Below are positions 51,805-63,020 of a stretch of DNA of 64,000 bases, piece by piece. Every line of letters starts with the position of its first letter. Position 1 is the stretch's first letter. The translations under genes and the position numbers were made by a program. The notes beneath the pieces are model-generated. The model ran no database searches. It was not told the origin of the DNA and saw only the letters and a list, made by a program, of their open reading frames with translations. Source of the DNA: Megamerina dolium (lineage: Eukaryota; Arthropoda; Insecta; Diptera; Megamerinidae); assembly GCA_963854835.1 (NCBI GenBank), contig OY978529.1, forward strand, positions 47,239,821-47,303,820, read 5' to 3'.

Positions 51805-52751
51805 ATTTCCCTAATATTCAATAATTTTAAACAATTTATATTTGTATGGTAAACCAAACATGAAAACTCTTAAAACTATAGCCATCATATGTTCCATTTG
51901 TCGATAACCGATAACAAATTTAGCCAACAATACGTCATATCTATTTCGAATTGTTGCAATTGCAAAATAAGCGAGATATCCGAAATATGCAACTGACTGT
52001 CAAAATAAGAAAATAAGTGAAATAAAAAATAAAGAAAATGAATTAGAATAGGACTGTTGCAACAGGTAACATATAGAACAACAGATAAATAATATACAAC
52101 ATTTCAATTAATTGCAGTCTCTTGCTGGACCATATCATTCTATTTGCCTGTTTTTTATAACAAATAGTAAACCTCACTCCAACAATACCATTTTCCACAA
52201 CTAACAGCTAATGCCGTGCATCGACAGGCAAAAATTATTAGCTACCATCTGTTATTTTGTATGAAAGATATAAGTCTTATCAGTGGCAATATTTGTGTGT
52301 GGGCATTTTTGATCTTGATAAAAACATTGAAGCGCTTAAAAACTCTAGCGCTAAATAACTGCTTAAAGTTGATCAAGAAAAGCGATAAAGGAAAAAAATT
52401 TGTTTTTTTCTAGATTGTTATTTTCTATGGTAATATATTTCGATTTTGGAGTTTAAGCGAAACTTAAAATCCAGCAAATAACGAATAAATTATTATTAGA
52501 GCTTCAGCGAAGAAGTTAGAGGTTAAACGAAAGAGTAAACTGGAATAGGACTGGTGTTTCATTCGATGGTGTACTCCGACCTCGGGATATAATCGATTAT
52601 TTTTTTAAATAATGAAAGCAGGAAAAGTACCCCAAATCCCATCTCTAAATTCGATCGAATCGATCATCGATCTGTAAACTATTCCCACGAATACTATTGA
52701 TAAAATTATATAGATATTGTAAATATATAGTCCCACATCTGCCTTTGATTA
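51805..52751. promoter_or_regulatory. Divergent promoter region of Vps53 and Psf2
   Basis: About 950 bp separate the two start codons. TGTCGATAACCGATAAC lies at about 51899-51915, near Vps53. Three ATCGAT cores lie at 52592-52597, 52659-52664 and 52666-52671, 80-160 bp ahead of the Psf2 ATG. In Drosophila this core is bound by DREF, a regulator of replication genes. No TATA box is evident. Confidence 0.5.
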
Positions 52752-53407
52752 ATGGATCCGTGTGTTATTGAGTTTATTGGCGAAAAGTCCATAATTGGTG
52801 TAATACCGAATTTCTCTTTTGATACATTGCATCTGATATCTGGAAGTGTTGGACCATTTCGAGCGGGATTACCTGTGCATGTACCACTTTGGCTTGCTAT
52901 TCATTTGCGAAAGCAGCAGAAATGTAGAATTGTACCACCAGACTGGATGGATATAGATTTACTCGAAGAGATTAAAGAGGAAGAGAAAAAGTCAAAGTGA
53001 GCATGGATATTTGACCTAACCATCAGTTTATTTACTTGCTATTTATAATTTGTAGATATTTTACTAAAATGCCTAGCGAACACTATATGGTTGAGGCACA
53101 ACTGATTTTAAGTACTGCGCCAGATGATGTACCGCGGTGTGAAGAAATTCGTACCATTATTAAAGATATTTTTGATATACGAGAATCAAAACTACGTACT
53201 TCCATCGATACGTTTATTAAGGGTGAAGGAACATATGCTAAACTTGACAATCTCACATTATTAGAGATTCATACAGTGCGTCCTATATTACCACATTCTC
53301 TGGATCACATAGCACGTTATCAGCGTATGGCCATGGCAACACAGCGTGATACCTCATCACTCGGTTTGAGTTCTTCCGTTAATACCAGCTCATTTCTTTC
53401 CCAATAA
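52752..53407 (+). CDS. Psf2: GINS complex subunit Psf2
   Basis: Two exons (52752-52996 and 53056-53407), with a 59-bp intron that splits a Lys codon, give 198 residues, close to the roughly 200 of other animals. The N-terminal part has IEFIGEKSIIGVIPNFSFDT followed by GPFRAGLPVHVPLWLAIHLR and QKCRIVPPDWMDIDLLEEIK, the family's conserved core. The second exon has PSEHYMVEA, then EIRTIIKDIFDIRESKLRTS and AKLDNLTLLEIHTVRPIL, the helical A-domain. Psf2, with Sld5, Psf1 and Psf3, forms GINS, which binds Cdc45 and MCM2-7 to make the replicative CMG helicase in the nucleus. All key family blocks are intact. It lies head-to-head with Vps53. Confidence 0.94.
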
Positions 53408-54390
53408 CTTAGTTAACTACGAATATGCACTAATATGAAAGTTAAGGTGCTTCCTATAGGGAGCGCCAAAAATTTAGAGATGGGACCGGCCACTTGTAAT
53501 GAAAAATGAAATTTAATTAAGTTAAACCAAATAGTTATTTTTTCTATTTATTTACTTGCTTCGAGCTTTGTTCTTGACTTCAGGATAACTACACTTTTGA
53601 TTCTACTTAACACCTAACCATTGCCACAAGAATTTAAATCCGCTGACACGACGTTTATCACGTTATGCTGCATTAGAGACTTGTTCCAATCACTTTGTAA
53701 GGCGGCTATTATGTTGACGGTCTCGGCAACAATCACGTCACGCGTTGTTTTTGTTTTCAATGTAAAATGAAAAATTGAGAGCGAGAGCAAGAGCGTAAGA
53801 GCTGACCGAAAAGATCACAGGAGATTTGACGATCATGCGTTGAGAATTTTTTGACAGTTTATACCTTTTAGGAGCAAAATGTAATACTTCTAGAGGAAAA
53901 AAGAATCGAATATGCATGATAACACTTACTGCAGGATACTTAATTTTTTTTTTATTCATCGCATTTTATATATTTTGTCGTCTCTTCTAAATTACATGTA
54001 AGTTATTTTTTAAAAAGACGTTCTAGTCTTTAGGTTTTAAAATTTAAAACAAAAATAACTTACATTTAATTTACAATTTTTTATAAAGACGTTTTAGGGT
54101 GTGTGTGAGGTCGCCTAAGTTGGTATCTAAATTGTGACTTTTCCTAAATGATTGGAATATGGTAGTGAATAGTGTGAATAGTGCATTTAGGAAATTTTCA
54201 AGCAATCTTTTCATACCTAAATACTAGCTGCGAACAAATTAAAACTCTATTACCACAGAACAGCGAAATTCGATTAGCGTAATTTTTCGATTTGAAACAG
54301 AACAATATAAATATTTACAACATTAAGAAAATAGAAAAAGATAAGTCATATTCTTATTTTTAAACACGAAAATTTTCAAAATGCTGGTTT
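53408..54390. other. Psf2 3' region and spacer
   Basis: A TTTAAAACAAAAATAACTTAC segment near 54040 is an inverted relative of TTACATGTAAGTTATTTTTT near 53994, so a small palindrome spans about 53990-54095. No gene is supported. Confidence 0.4.
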
Positions 54391-54580
54391 TTTGTTTGTT
54401 TCTCGATTAAGGAAATGTAAAATTGATCACCATTATCTAATTCAATACTTGCATTTGAAAGGTCTCAGTCCAACGAATACTAGAGCCGAACTAGATTCTA
54501 CTCTGTGGGAGTCTGCTCCTTCGTTGACGACCATAAAATATTGGGTGGCAGAGTTTAAACGAGGTCGTAATAACAATAAT
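54391..54580 (+). pseudogene. Mariner transposase N-terminal fragment
   Basis: The plus frame reads YLIQYLHLKGLSPTNTRAEL, then LWESAPSLTTIKYWVAEFKR. This is the first helix-turn-helix of mariner-type transposases (pattern ... FLxxxGxxxxxIxxxL ... SAPSxxTVxxWxxxFKxGR). It stops after about 60 residues in an Asn-rich low-complexity run. No catalytic region or terminal repeat follows. Confidence 0.65.
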
Positions 54581-55659
54581 AACGACAAATAATTTGTGGT
54601 GTAATACTATATTTGTATCTCTCGGAAGGCAAAGTGAGTACATTATTGTCTGTAACATGTATATTACAGACAATAATTCTAAAAACAAATAATATGACTG
54701 AAAACCTGACTAAAAAAAAATATGTATGTATCTATTTGAAAAATAGTCAAAAAGAAAAATGCATTCTAGATAAAATCGCATTTCAAGTTAGAAACGCTTT
54801 ATTTATTTTGCAATTATAGCTGCATTCTTTTGCAAGCGAGTTGTATTGTTTAAGTTCCCATTTCTTACCTAGTGCCCTGTTACAGACATTAAGTGCTGTT
54901 GATGACTTTTGTTCATAATGTTCGGTTTCTCGTTCAAAACCACTAGCTCTAAAAAGTTAGCATCTTTAAGTTCGAGGCATGTGTTGTTGATTACGAATGT
55001 AGAAACATTTTCGGGTTCATATCTTCTAGTGAAGAGAACCACCAACTATTTGGTTTCTTTGACAGCCCCGAAAATAAAGGAAATTTTCAAAATTGAATTA
55101 CAAGATGCAGACAAACGAATTTCGAAAATTGAAAATTCATTCTCCATTGTTTCTCTAATCAGCGGGAGGAAATAGAGCCGTGTCCTCATAATTACGTTGA
55201 TTGCAAAAATTTTTTAATATTCTGGACGACTGAGTTATTAAATAAACTTTCATCGATCCTTTCAGTTGCTGATTTTTTTAGTAAAAATGCTTAGATTAGT
55301 TATATAGAAAATATTTATATTAGGGCTCTATACTACCCAATCTCTTTTACCTACATTACATTTTTTTTGTTCATAGTTTGTCGATGATATTATATTAAAA
55401 TATAGCCACAATGATGATAAATACCATAGTTATAAAAAAATGTATGTACATGCATACATACAAATATAGTAAATGTTGTTAATTAAAATACTTATATAAA
55501 AATAACAAAATTCTGCAAAATGAAGAACAGTACAAACTAATTAATAATTCACAAAAAAATACTTTTTCTTAATAGTTAATAAAAAAAGACAGCGAAAAAT
55601 CACTACTTTATGAGATTTATATTATATATCTGGTTGGTATATGTATGCACAAGGCATGA
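54581..55659. other. Spacer, no gene called
   Basis: A frame at 54909-55175 encodes 88 residues without a recognisable domain. ACATGTATATTACAGACAAT near 54656 lies next to a small TGTCTGTAA palindrome. Nothing else is supported. Confidence 0.4.
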
Positions 55660-56760
55660 TCATATGGTTTCAGTACGGGGATCAAGCTTATGTATAGCTT
55701 GAACCAGTGTAATATTGTTACTAGTGTTAATGCCTTTTTTAGACATCTCCTCTAACCGGCTAACAATTGGTTTTTGATCTCGTCCTTTCTGCCACCTTAA
55801 ATGATATAACCAGACTAAATACATGGACACCAAGATTTAAAAAAAAATAATTTTTCTTACCACAAATGTGTACATGTGTGTAATAACGGTATATACAATG
55901 GTAAAAGATCAATATCGCATAATGTATCATAACGATTGAGAGCCAAATTAGCCCAACGCACTGCGTTTTGATGTGGTACTGGTGTCGTAGTACAAGCGGC
56001 AACTAAACGACACAATATCAATAGCACAGGTCGTGAGCGATCCATGAAAATTTTATTCAATAAACGGAAGCAATCTTCTAACAATGGTATTGCGCTTTCA
56101 TGACGCCGTTCATCAAGTAAGAGGCATGCTTTAGTCAACTCATGCGCCTGAAGAAAATTCAAAAATGATGGTGTCTCACGTAAGATATTATGTCCGGCAA
56201 CGTGTGCAAGAAAAACCTCGAACGCTGCACTTCTTTCGGCAATCAAGTCGATCGAGAAATTGCCCATAAGCACCTTATTAGGAAAATAAATAGAAGCCAT
56301 TTCATTCGGGTATTCCTTTTTTAGCGTTGTGTACAAAAGGCGAAAGTCAGTGTATCGACGTGTAATGATTACAGGATGATGATCGATTACTGAAGAATCT
56401 TGACGCACAGAGAGGTCGTATACTACGTAACGCTTAACAGTTGGATCCTCACCATCCGGTGGCATTACACGAGCCAAACAAATTTCGAAACGCAATATAG
56501 TTGAACCATCGGTTGGCAATAATTGTTCAACACTGGAAGGAGGCCGCACCCAAAGGCCTGTGAACATGAATACATATATAACGACATCAGTAGATGATAT
56601 ATTCGATATTACTTTATATTTACAACTTACCTTTTCGATCTATTTTCTCGGATGCATTTTGTATAGCCAATGAGCCTGTCTCAATTTCTTCGGGACTATC
56701 CATAAGGTCTTCTGAATTATTTGGTTCATTTAAAGGTTGTATATGAATTCTTCTAGTCAT
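55660..56760 (-). CDS. PX-domain sorting nexin, SNX20/SNX21-like
   Basis: Exon 1 (56760-56631) encodes TRRIHIQPLNEPNNSEDLMD and an acidic linker. Exon 2 starts at 56557. The PX domain (about residues 63-165) has RRYTDFRLLYTTLKKEYPNE, with the Arg-Tyr pair expected to bind PI3P, and the FPNKVLMGNF loop. A helical C-terminal region follows (about 166-276), as in the PXB region of SNX20/21. The role would be endosomal membrane trafficking. The last splice is uncertain. A GTAAGA donor at 55860 gives a 46-bp intron and a short C-terminus in one frame. A frame in 55660-55814 reading WLYHLRWQKGRDQ, SRLEEMSKKG and LDPRTETI looks coding and is best reached from a weaker GTACAC donor near 55873. A 5' UTR intron is likely, with acceptor TTTCATATAG just ahead of the ATG. 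Confidence 0.78.
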
Positions 56761-56773
56761 AGCTGCACGCACT

Positions 56774-57237
56774 ATATGAAAAAAAAAGGAACAACAAAAT
56801 CAATTCATGTAAATATGATAAATATAGTTGTTGTTGCAGTTAACATATGCAGTACTAAAACCTAATTAGTTTAGAGGTAATTAGTTACTAAGTATCGATG
56901 TGCCATTTAATATATTTGTATTTATTTTCTATTTTCTTACTCTCAGCTAATTAATGAATCCACTCTTTAATTGTAATTAATTTAAATTGGTTTAAGCATA
57001 TAAATATATATCACCTCACAGAATCGACCTTACAAATAAAATGTTGCAATTACTAGGTGATGACATAGAATATTTATAGTAATGTATGTCGCTCACACTA
57101 GAGTTCGCAAACTATCGATGGCACTATCGATACACAATTGGCGCTCGACTTTACGTCGAGCCACCTAGTATACAATTTCCCATGTGTTAGAGCGAGACAT
57201 ATGAAAAATATTTTATGTTGGCAAGAAATGCAATATT
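56774..57237 (-). promoter_or_regulatory. 5' region of the sorting nexin gene with ATCGAT cores
   Basis: TATCGAT at 57113-57119 and TATCGATA at 57125-57132 are DREF-type elements. GCTCACACTA at 57091-57100 resembles the M1BP motif with a mismatch. These lie about 330-370 bp upstream of the ATG, beyond the probable 5' UTR intron whose acceptor is near 56774. Confidence 0.5.
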
Positions 57238-57390
57238 ATAGTATGTTTAGACATTCCTCTAGTTTCAAACAAGCAGATTTCCCATATAAAATTACTGCCA
57301 CTATAATCTACGATTTTGTGAAAATCCCGATAATTTCCAAACATTTTCCTATTTCCAACTCTGTTATTTATCGATATTTTCAAAATTGGC
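57238..57390. repeat. Dispersed direct repeat, unit 1
   Basis: Shares the blocks AGTATGTTTA, AGATTTCCCATATAAAATTA, ATAATCTA-GATTTTGTG, CCCGATAA and ATCGAT-TTTTCAAAATTGGCGTT with 58003-58207. The copies are imperfect. It could be an unrecognised transposon or a segmental duplication; it is not coding. Confidence 0.5.
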
Positions 57391-58002
57391 GTTCTGCAAA
57401 TTGCTTACTACTAGCAGCCAATTATTCTATTAAATAAATTAAAGCACTTCTTTGCCTTTCTTCCATATCCATATCCATATCTTCCAGTTGACCAAATTCA
57501 ATATTAACCTGTCTCTATTGGCAATATATTGTCTGAAAATATTATCAAAATAAAAACTCTTGCCTGTCTAGATGCCTAGTCAAGCTGCAGCTCCATACCA
57601 GGCTTTTCAGTCTGAAAGATGATTTAATGCAATATTATGGAAATTACTCCACATCAGAAATCGGAAAAGCCTGAAAGATGCAAAATTTCGATCTTGTTTC
57701 AAGCTTTGGAGATTGTAATGGTGTAATCGATATTTACCATATTTTAAGAGAATTTTACACAAATTTCATAGAACAAAACACAAGGAAAAATTATTTATGA
57801 TATGAAAATTAAAATAAAAAAGAACATAATTACTGACTCAATTAAAATTAAATGGTAAGAAAGTAACACTTTTATCGAACCAGCATGTTTTTCTCGATAT
57901 TTCATTCGTCGAAAATATCATCTCTACACATAGAGTTATCGCAAAAACAATTGACCAAACATTCCACAACAATGTTTGGAGTAAACTTATAGTATGCTTA
58001 TA
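57391..58002. other. Spacer
   Basis: A CCATATCCATATCCATATC run lies near 57463-57481. No gene was recognised. Confidence 0.4.
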
Positions 58003-58207
58003 GTATGTTTACACATACGTGATTATCTTCATTTTTGAGGCTATCACTCAAATCTAGTTTCGAACAAGTAGATTTCCCATATAAAATTACTACCACCATA
58101 ATCTAGGATTTTGTGTAAATCCCGATAACTTTGTTAGATTTCCTCTATGCAACTCTGTTTTTTATCGATTATTTCGTGAAGAAGGGAGTAAAATTAAAAT
58201 TGGCGTT
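58003..58207. repeat. Dispersed direct repeat, unit 2
   Basis: An imperfect second copy of 57238-57390 with an extra segment of about 50 bp near its start. Confidence 0.5.
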
Positions 58208-58750
58208 AAATTTGGACAACTGACAATCCCTTTAGAAGTAAATCTTACTATGTACAGGGGTAGATAGATTTTCGTAATTTAGTTGTAATCTCTATGTGTA
58301 AGCATACTATTAACACATCGCCATACACATAAGATACTAGAATACACCCTCTGTCTCTCTTGTACTCAATAGACATCTGCATGGATATACTCAATAGTGG
58401 GTTCAACACGCTCTTTTATTTTGAGTACTGCTTACTCAAAAAGCAATATGTATAGGTAAGTGGGCAAAGAATTTATTATAGCCTAGACAGACAGCAGCCT
58501 AATTCCGGATTACCGGCGCACTTAATCCGAATAAAATAATAACCTGACAGACGGCAGTATTGCGGATTAACTAAACGGCTGATTGCTGTTTTATTAGGTC
58601 TGTCCACTTACATTACTATCACTATCAATTTCTGCCATCTATCACTCTCGATATGAGAAAATCTACAAGAAGTACGTGAACTGAAAACTATTAGAAATTG
58701 ACATTCGCCGTTCATAATTGACAGCTGGATTTATTTGTTCGCCAATACTT

Positions 58751-60470
58751 CAGAATTCAGATCACCGAATCTGAAAACACAGCTACAGCACTGCACTCGA
58801 AAGTTAAAGCAAGCCTTAAAAAATAAAAACAACAAAGAGTTAGAAGAGCACATAGCGAAATTAACACCTGGTGAAGCGTCAGACTACTCTTTGTGGAAAT
58901 CAGCAAAAAACTCAAATCGGCCAATTCTCACTGATTCCCCCATCCGTTTGAGTGACGGTAACTGGGCTAGAAGCAACTGTGAGAAGGGTTTGGCTTTTGC
59001 AAACCACCTAAAAGTGTGTTTACACCCAATCCACCCTCTTCACAGTCCTCATTACCAATATTAACTTCTCAACCTTGCTCAATAACGCTCAAAATTAAAA
59101 AAAAGGACATATTCAAAGCAATTTATAAAGATCTAAACCCAAAAAAATCACCTGGTCCAGATAAAATTACCGGTAAAATGATAAAAGAGCTACCTCCGGC
59201 TTCAGTAATTCATCTGATGCACATTTTCAATGCTATCCTTCGTATTAAACACTATCCCAAATGCTGGAAAACTTCAAAAATTATTGTGATAGCAAAACCA
59301 GGAAAAGACCCTACAAAAGTTGCATCGTACAGACCTATCAGCCTCCTGCCTCTACTTTCTAAAGTATTCGAAAAGCTACTTGTCATGAATATAACTCCAT
59401 TTATTAACCTCAACCAACTGATTCCTCAACATCAGTTTGAATTTAGAAAACAGCACGGCACAATAGAACAAGTCCACCGCATTGTAACTCTGATAAGGAA
59501 CACTTTTGAAGAAAAAAAGTATTGCTCAGCTGTCTTTCTTGATATCACTCAAGCTTTCGATAAAGTATGGCACGATGGCCTTATTTACAAACTCAAACTA
59601 TTACTGCCTGCAAATGTCTCCTCATTGCTTAGTAGCTACCTCACGAAAAGACAATTTCTAGTACATCACAAGGATTACACAACAAATCCATTGGATATTC
59701 ACGCTGGCGTTCCTCAAGGAAGCGTTTTGGGCCCCTTACTGTATCTCTTATACACTACAGATATGCCCAGCAATAACCATACATTTATATCGACCTTTGC
59801 AGATGATACGGCAATATTGTGCTCTCGCTCTAACCCCATAGAAGCTACTAAACTCCTGCAGACTCATATCGATTCTCTCGAAATCTGGCTAGCAAAATGG
59901 CGTATAAAAGTCAATGAATCAAAGAGCGTACATGTAACCTTCACGCTAAGACCAGATACATGTCCCCCACTTAAAATTAATGGCCAATCAGTTCCACAAT
60001 GTTCCTCAACAAAGTACTTGGGTATTCACCTCGACAGAAGGCTGACCTGGAAAAATCACATAGAGGCAAAGAAAACTCAGATCAAGCTTAAAATTAATCA
60101 GTTATGGTGGCTGATACACAAAAGATCAAAGTTGAATCTCGAATACAAAGTGCTATTATATAAAGCAATCCTGAAGCCAATCTGGACTTATGGTATTCAG
60201 TTTTGGGGCACCGCATCTCCCTCAAATATCGAAAAATTGCAGCGAATACAATCCAAGTGTCTGCGAATTATTGTAAACGCGCCTTGGTATATGAGGAACG
60301 TTAACATCCATCGAGATTTAAATGTACCCACAATTTCTGAGGAAGTTGCAATGTCTTGCAGAAGCTACATTCAAAAATTACACAGTCATCCGAATCCCCT
60401 TGCTAGGCAATTGTTGCTGAGCACGGGGCATCGTCGATTAAAAAGGAAAGACACACTGAATATGCTGTGA
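58751..60470 (+). pseudogene. Reverse transcriptase ORF2 fragment of LINE copy B (frameshifted)
   Basis: The first frame has SLWKSAKNSNRP, DSPIRLSDGNWARS and EKGLAFANHL, the segment between endonuclease and RT in Jockey-type elements. The second frame has KKSPGPDKITGKMIKELPP, PKCWKTSKIIVIAKPGKDP, SYRPISLLPLLSKVFEKL, FLDITQAFDKVWHDGL, GVPQGSVLGPLLYLLYT and FADDTAIL. The endonuclease and ORF1 are absent (5' truncation). The residue before FRKQ in the QFGF block is Glu instead of Gly, which probably harms the RT. It is about 97% identical in protein to copy A where they overlap. Confidence 0.85.
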
Positions 60471-60618
60471 AATTGCTATACCTCGTGACTCAACAAATTG
60501 TGATGGAACGTTGGGAATATCACACAATTTTATTTAGTTTGTAAGATTTGAATACTTATTGTTAGTTTCTAAGTAATTTTAGAGAGATCCAATAAAAAAG
60601 CTTGAAAAAAAAAAAAAA
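58751..60618 (+). mobile_element. Jockey-type LINE, 5'-truncated copy B, inside a MITE
   Basis: Bounded by AATACTT target duplications (58744-58750 and 60619-60625, allowing for poly-A ambiguity). It contains the end of the inter-domain linker and the whole reverse transcriptase (59016-60470), a 3' UTR with AATAAA near 60590 and a poly-A tail. The linker and RT are in different frames: the first frame runs to about 59064, the second begins near 59013, consistent with one lost base close to 59017. The intact empty site in the inner MITE copy shows the insertion point clearly. Confidence 0.88.
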
Positions 60619-60778
60619 AATACTTTTCATGTTGAAAACTGTAAACAATTGTTGAAAGTGTTTCGTAGCGAACACATCTAATATTTTGTAAAATGGATGG
60701 AGAAAAATTCACAATAGACAATTTTCAGCAGTGTTCCCATCGCAAATTGCCCTAATCCTCTTTTATTTTGAGAATTAA

Positions 60779-61306
60779 TAGCCTAGACAGACGGCAGCCT
60801 AATTCCAGATTACCGTCGCACTTAATCCGAATAAAATAATAACCTGACAGACGGCAGTATTGCGGATTAACTAAACGGCTGATTGCTGTTTTATTAGGTC
60901 TGCTCACTTACATTACAATCACTATCAATTTCTGTCATCTGTCACTCTCGATATGAGAAAATCTACAAAAAGTACGTGAACTGAAAACTATAAGAAACTT
61001 GTAAATTGACATTCACAGTTCGTAATTGACAGCTGGATTTATTTGTTTGCCAACGCTTTTTATGTTGAAAACTGTTAAGAATTGTTGAAAGTTTTTTGTT
61101 AGCGAACATACCTAATATTTTGTAAAATGGATGGAGAAAAATTCACAATAGACAATTTTCAGCAGTGTTGCCATAGCAAATTGCCCTAATCCCCTTTTAT
61201 TTTGAGAATTAACTCATAGAGTTTATGCGGATTAGCTGCAGTTAATGCCCGAGTTAATTCGAATTAACTCGGTAATCCGGAATTAGGCTGCCGTCTGTCT
61301 AGGCTA
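60779..61306. mobile_element. PIF/Harbinger-like MITE, inner copy (intact)
   Basis: A complete 528-bp element with TAGCCTAGACAGACGGCAGC at the left and its inverse at the right, flanked by TAA on both sides (60776-60778, 61307-61309). Its TAA target is the GAATTAACTCATAG segment of the outer copy; the inner copy carries the same segment uninterrupted. It has no coding capacity. The inverted ends extend about 35-40 bp and include CCTAATTCC-GATTACCG. Confidence 0.9.
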
Positions 61307-61406
61307 TAACTCATAGAGGTTATGCGGATTAGCTGCAGTTAATGCCCGAGTTAATTCGAATTAACTAGGTAATCCGGAATTAGGCTGCCGTCTGTCTAGG
61401 CTATTA

Positions 61407-62484
61407 CACCGGTTGTTTTGTGCAATAGCAAATAGGTACACGTTGAGGATAGAAATCAAATATTGAGTACAATAGGTATTGAGTGCAACACACCAAGTAC
61501 ACCAATTGCTGCTGTTACCAAATCAAATTGTGTACGCACTTTAAATTTGAATTTTATGGACTTTGTTCGATAAAATTTTCATGTTATTGTACTGCATTTG
61601 CCACCTTTCCTTCCATATTATCTAAATATTTCTTTTATAATAAATTAATACGCAAAAACACTAAGTAGATTTACCTAATTTACTTGGTACTTGGTACACT
61701 TATCTGATCGAGTAAGTGTAAGTGTGTGAAATAAGGAATTGGATGTGTGCTGCAGGGAGCAACCAAGTACTGGTATTACCCATTGCTCTAATTCTCTGTA
61801 CACTCTGTATGGTATACTCTTATGTTTACGGATTGAAAAAGTTACATACATTGAAACGGGTAACTGGTGTGAAGAGAAGAAATGAGAGAACCCATGCACA
61901 CCTTTAGAACTCAAGTACAAGATTATTCATTTTAGAAGTATGGTTTCGATGTGTTTTTGCGATTATTGCTACTTTGTTCGTAATGAACTTGAACAATTCT
62001 TAGAAGATGAAAATACACAAAAATCACTGGTTTTCAGAGATTATTACGAATGAGCTGAAAACCACTTGATTTCGCTGCCGTGGGGCCATAGGATTACGAC
62101 GTAATCGATTTCTTGTATATTAATCCCCATGATTTTGCTAACACAGCGCACACACTTCATCTGGTGCTAGTTAGGGCCAGTTTTTCAGTGCGGCATTATC
62201 TCTATTTGTCGTTTAAACTCGATTTTCAGTATTTCAGTCAAATTTCAACATATTTTAAACAAAGTTTAAACACTCAATCTAGCTAGATTAAACTAAGATC
62301 AACCTATTACTTGTTCAGCTGTCTTTTCTTGCACTCCAGTACATCTTATCTTGCTGCATTTTAAAATTAGTTTATTAACAACATTATTAACAGCATTCAA
62401 TGTAAGAGTGAAATCGGCTGTATAAGAACATATGAAATACTAAACTTCATGTTATTGAAGTTTATTATATATGAGTGTTATCCA
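61407..62484. other. Spacer, no gene called
   Basis: TACTTGGTACTTGGTACACTT lies near 61681. The frames at 61675-61920 show no domain. AGGGCCAGTTTTTCAGTG near 62173 resembles some fly MITE ends, but the partner end was not found. Confidence 0.4.
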
Positions 62485-62625
62485 AGCACCGTAGTTATAG
62501 TCAAAGTTAGAATCATCTTGAAGTTAGGATCGACTTTTCGACAATTTTTGAATAGGAAATTTCGCGAACAAGTCGACTCCAACTATAAGATTATTCTAAC
62601 TTTGCTTATAACTGCGGGCCCAACA
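62485..62625. mobile_element. GTAGTTATAGTC palindromic MITE, copy 2
   Basis: The left end reads ACCGTAGTTATAGTCAAAGT followed by TAGAATCATCTT; the right end in reverse reads GCCCGCAGTTATAAGCAAAG followed by TTAGAATAATCTT. The whole unit is about 140 bp. Copy 3 begins at 63912 on the other side of aph-1. Confidence 0.65.
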
Positions 62626-63020
62626 TTCTGCGGATAAATTATATTTAGATCTTATTGGGGATATTACTCTATCAATGTTTTGCTGCCAAATCAAATGAAG
62701 TTGTTTTTGTGTGCATCAACAATTGCACGTACTACACGTATTAAAAATTTGGTATTTCAAATCGAAAATTTGACATTAATATCGGAGAACATTGATATTG
62801 ATATGAGCACTAATATCGATAACAAACAACAAACTGCACTGTGGCAACATCGGTATTTATTCACAATCATTGGCTAAGTAGAAATAAACATCACCATCAC
62901 CATTTGTTTGCTAATTGTGTATAAGTGTCAAATAAAACACGGCTAATATTCATCTCGTGGAAAGTTGTTCCACCATTGTATTACTCACAAGTTGTTATTT
63001 GCAGTAGTCCAACAAAAATT
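62626..63020 (+). promoter_or_regulatory. 5' region of aph-1 with a TATCGATA element
   Basis: TATCGATA (62814-62821), a palindromic DREF-type site, lies about 200 bp ahead of the ATG. ATATCGGAG and TGATATTGATATG words are nearby. The in-frame sequence upstream of the chosen ATG has no homology to Aph-1 and is probably 5' UTR. Confidence 0.5.

Larger units (their letters stand above)
58479..61403. mobile_element. PIF/Harbinger-like MITE, outer copy (interrupted)
   Basis: Left end TAGCCTAGACAGACAGCAGC (58479) and right end GCTGCCGTCTGTCTAGGCTA reversed (to 61403) are terminal inverted repeats flanked by TTA on each side (58476-58478, 61404-61406). After removing the LINE (58751-60625) and the inner MITE with its TAA duplication (60779-61309), about 519 bp remain, matching the 528-bp inner copy throughout. 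A 3-bp TWA target duplication is typical of PIF/Harbinger elements. No transposase is encoded. Confidence 0.85.

Noticed and set aside
54909..55175. 88-residue frame between Psf2 and the sorting nexin
   Set aside because: No family resemblance and no start or splice context; a transposon remnant is possible but unsupported.
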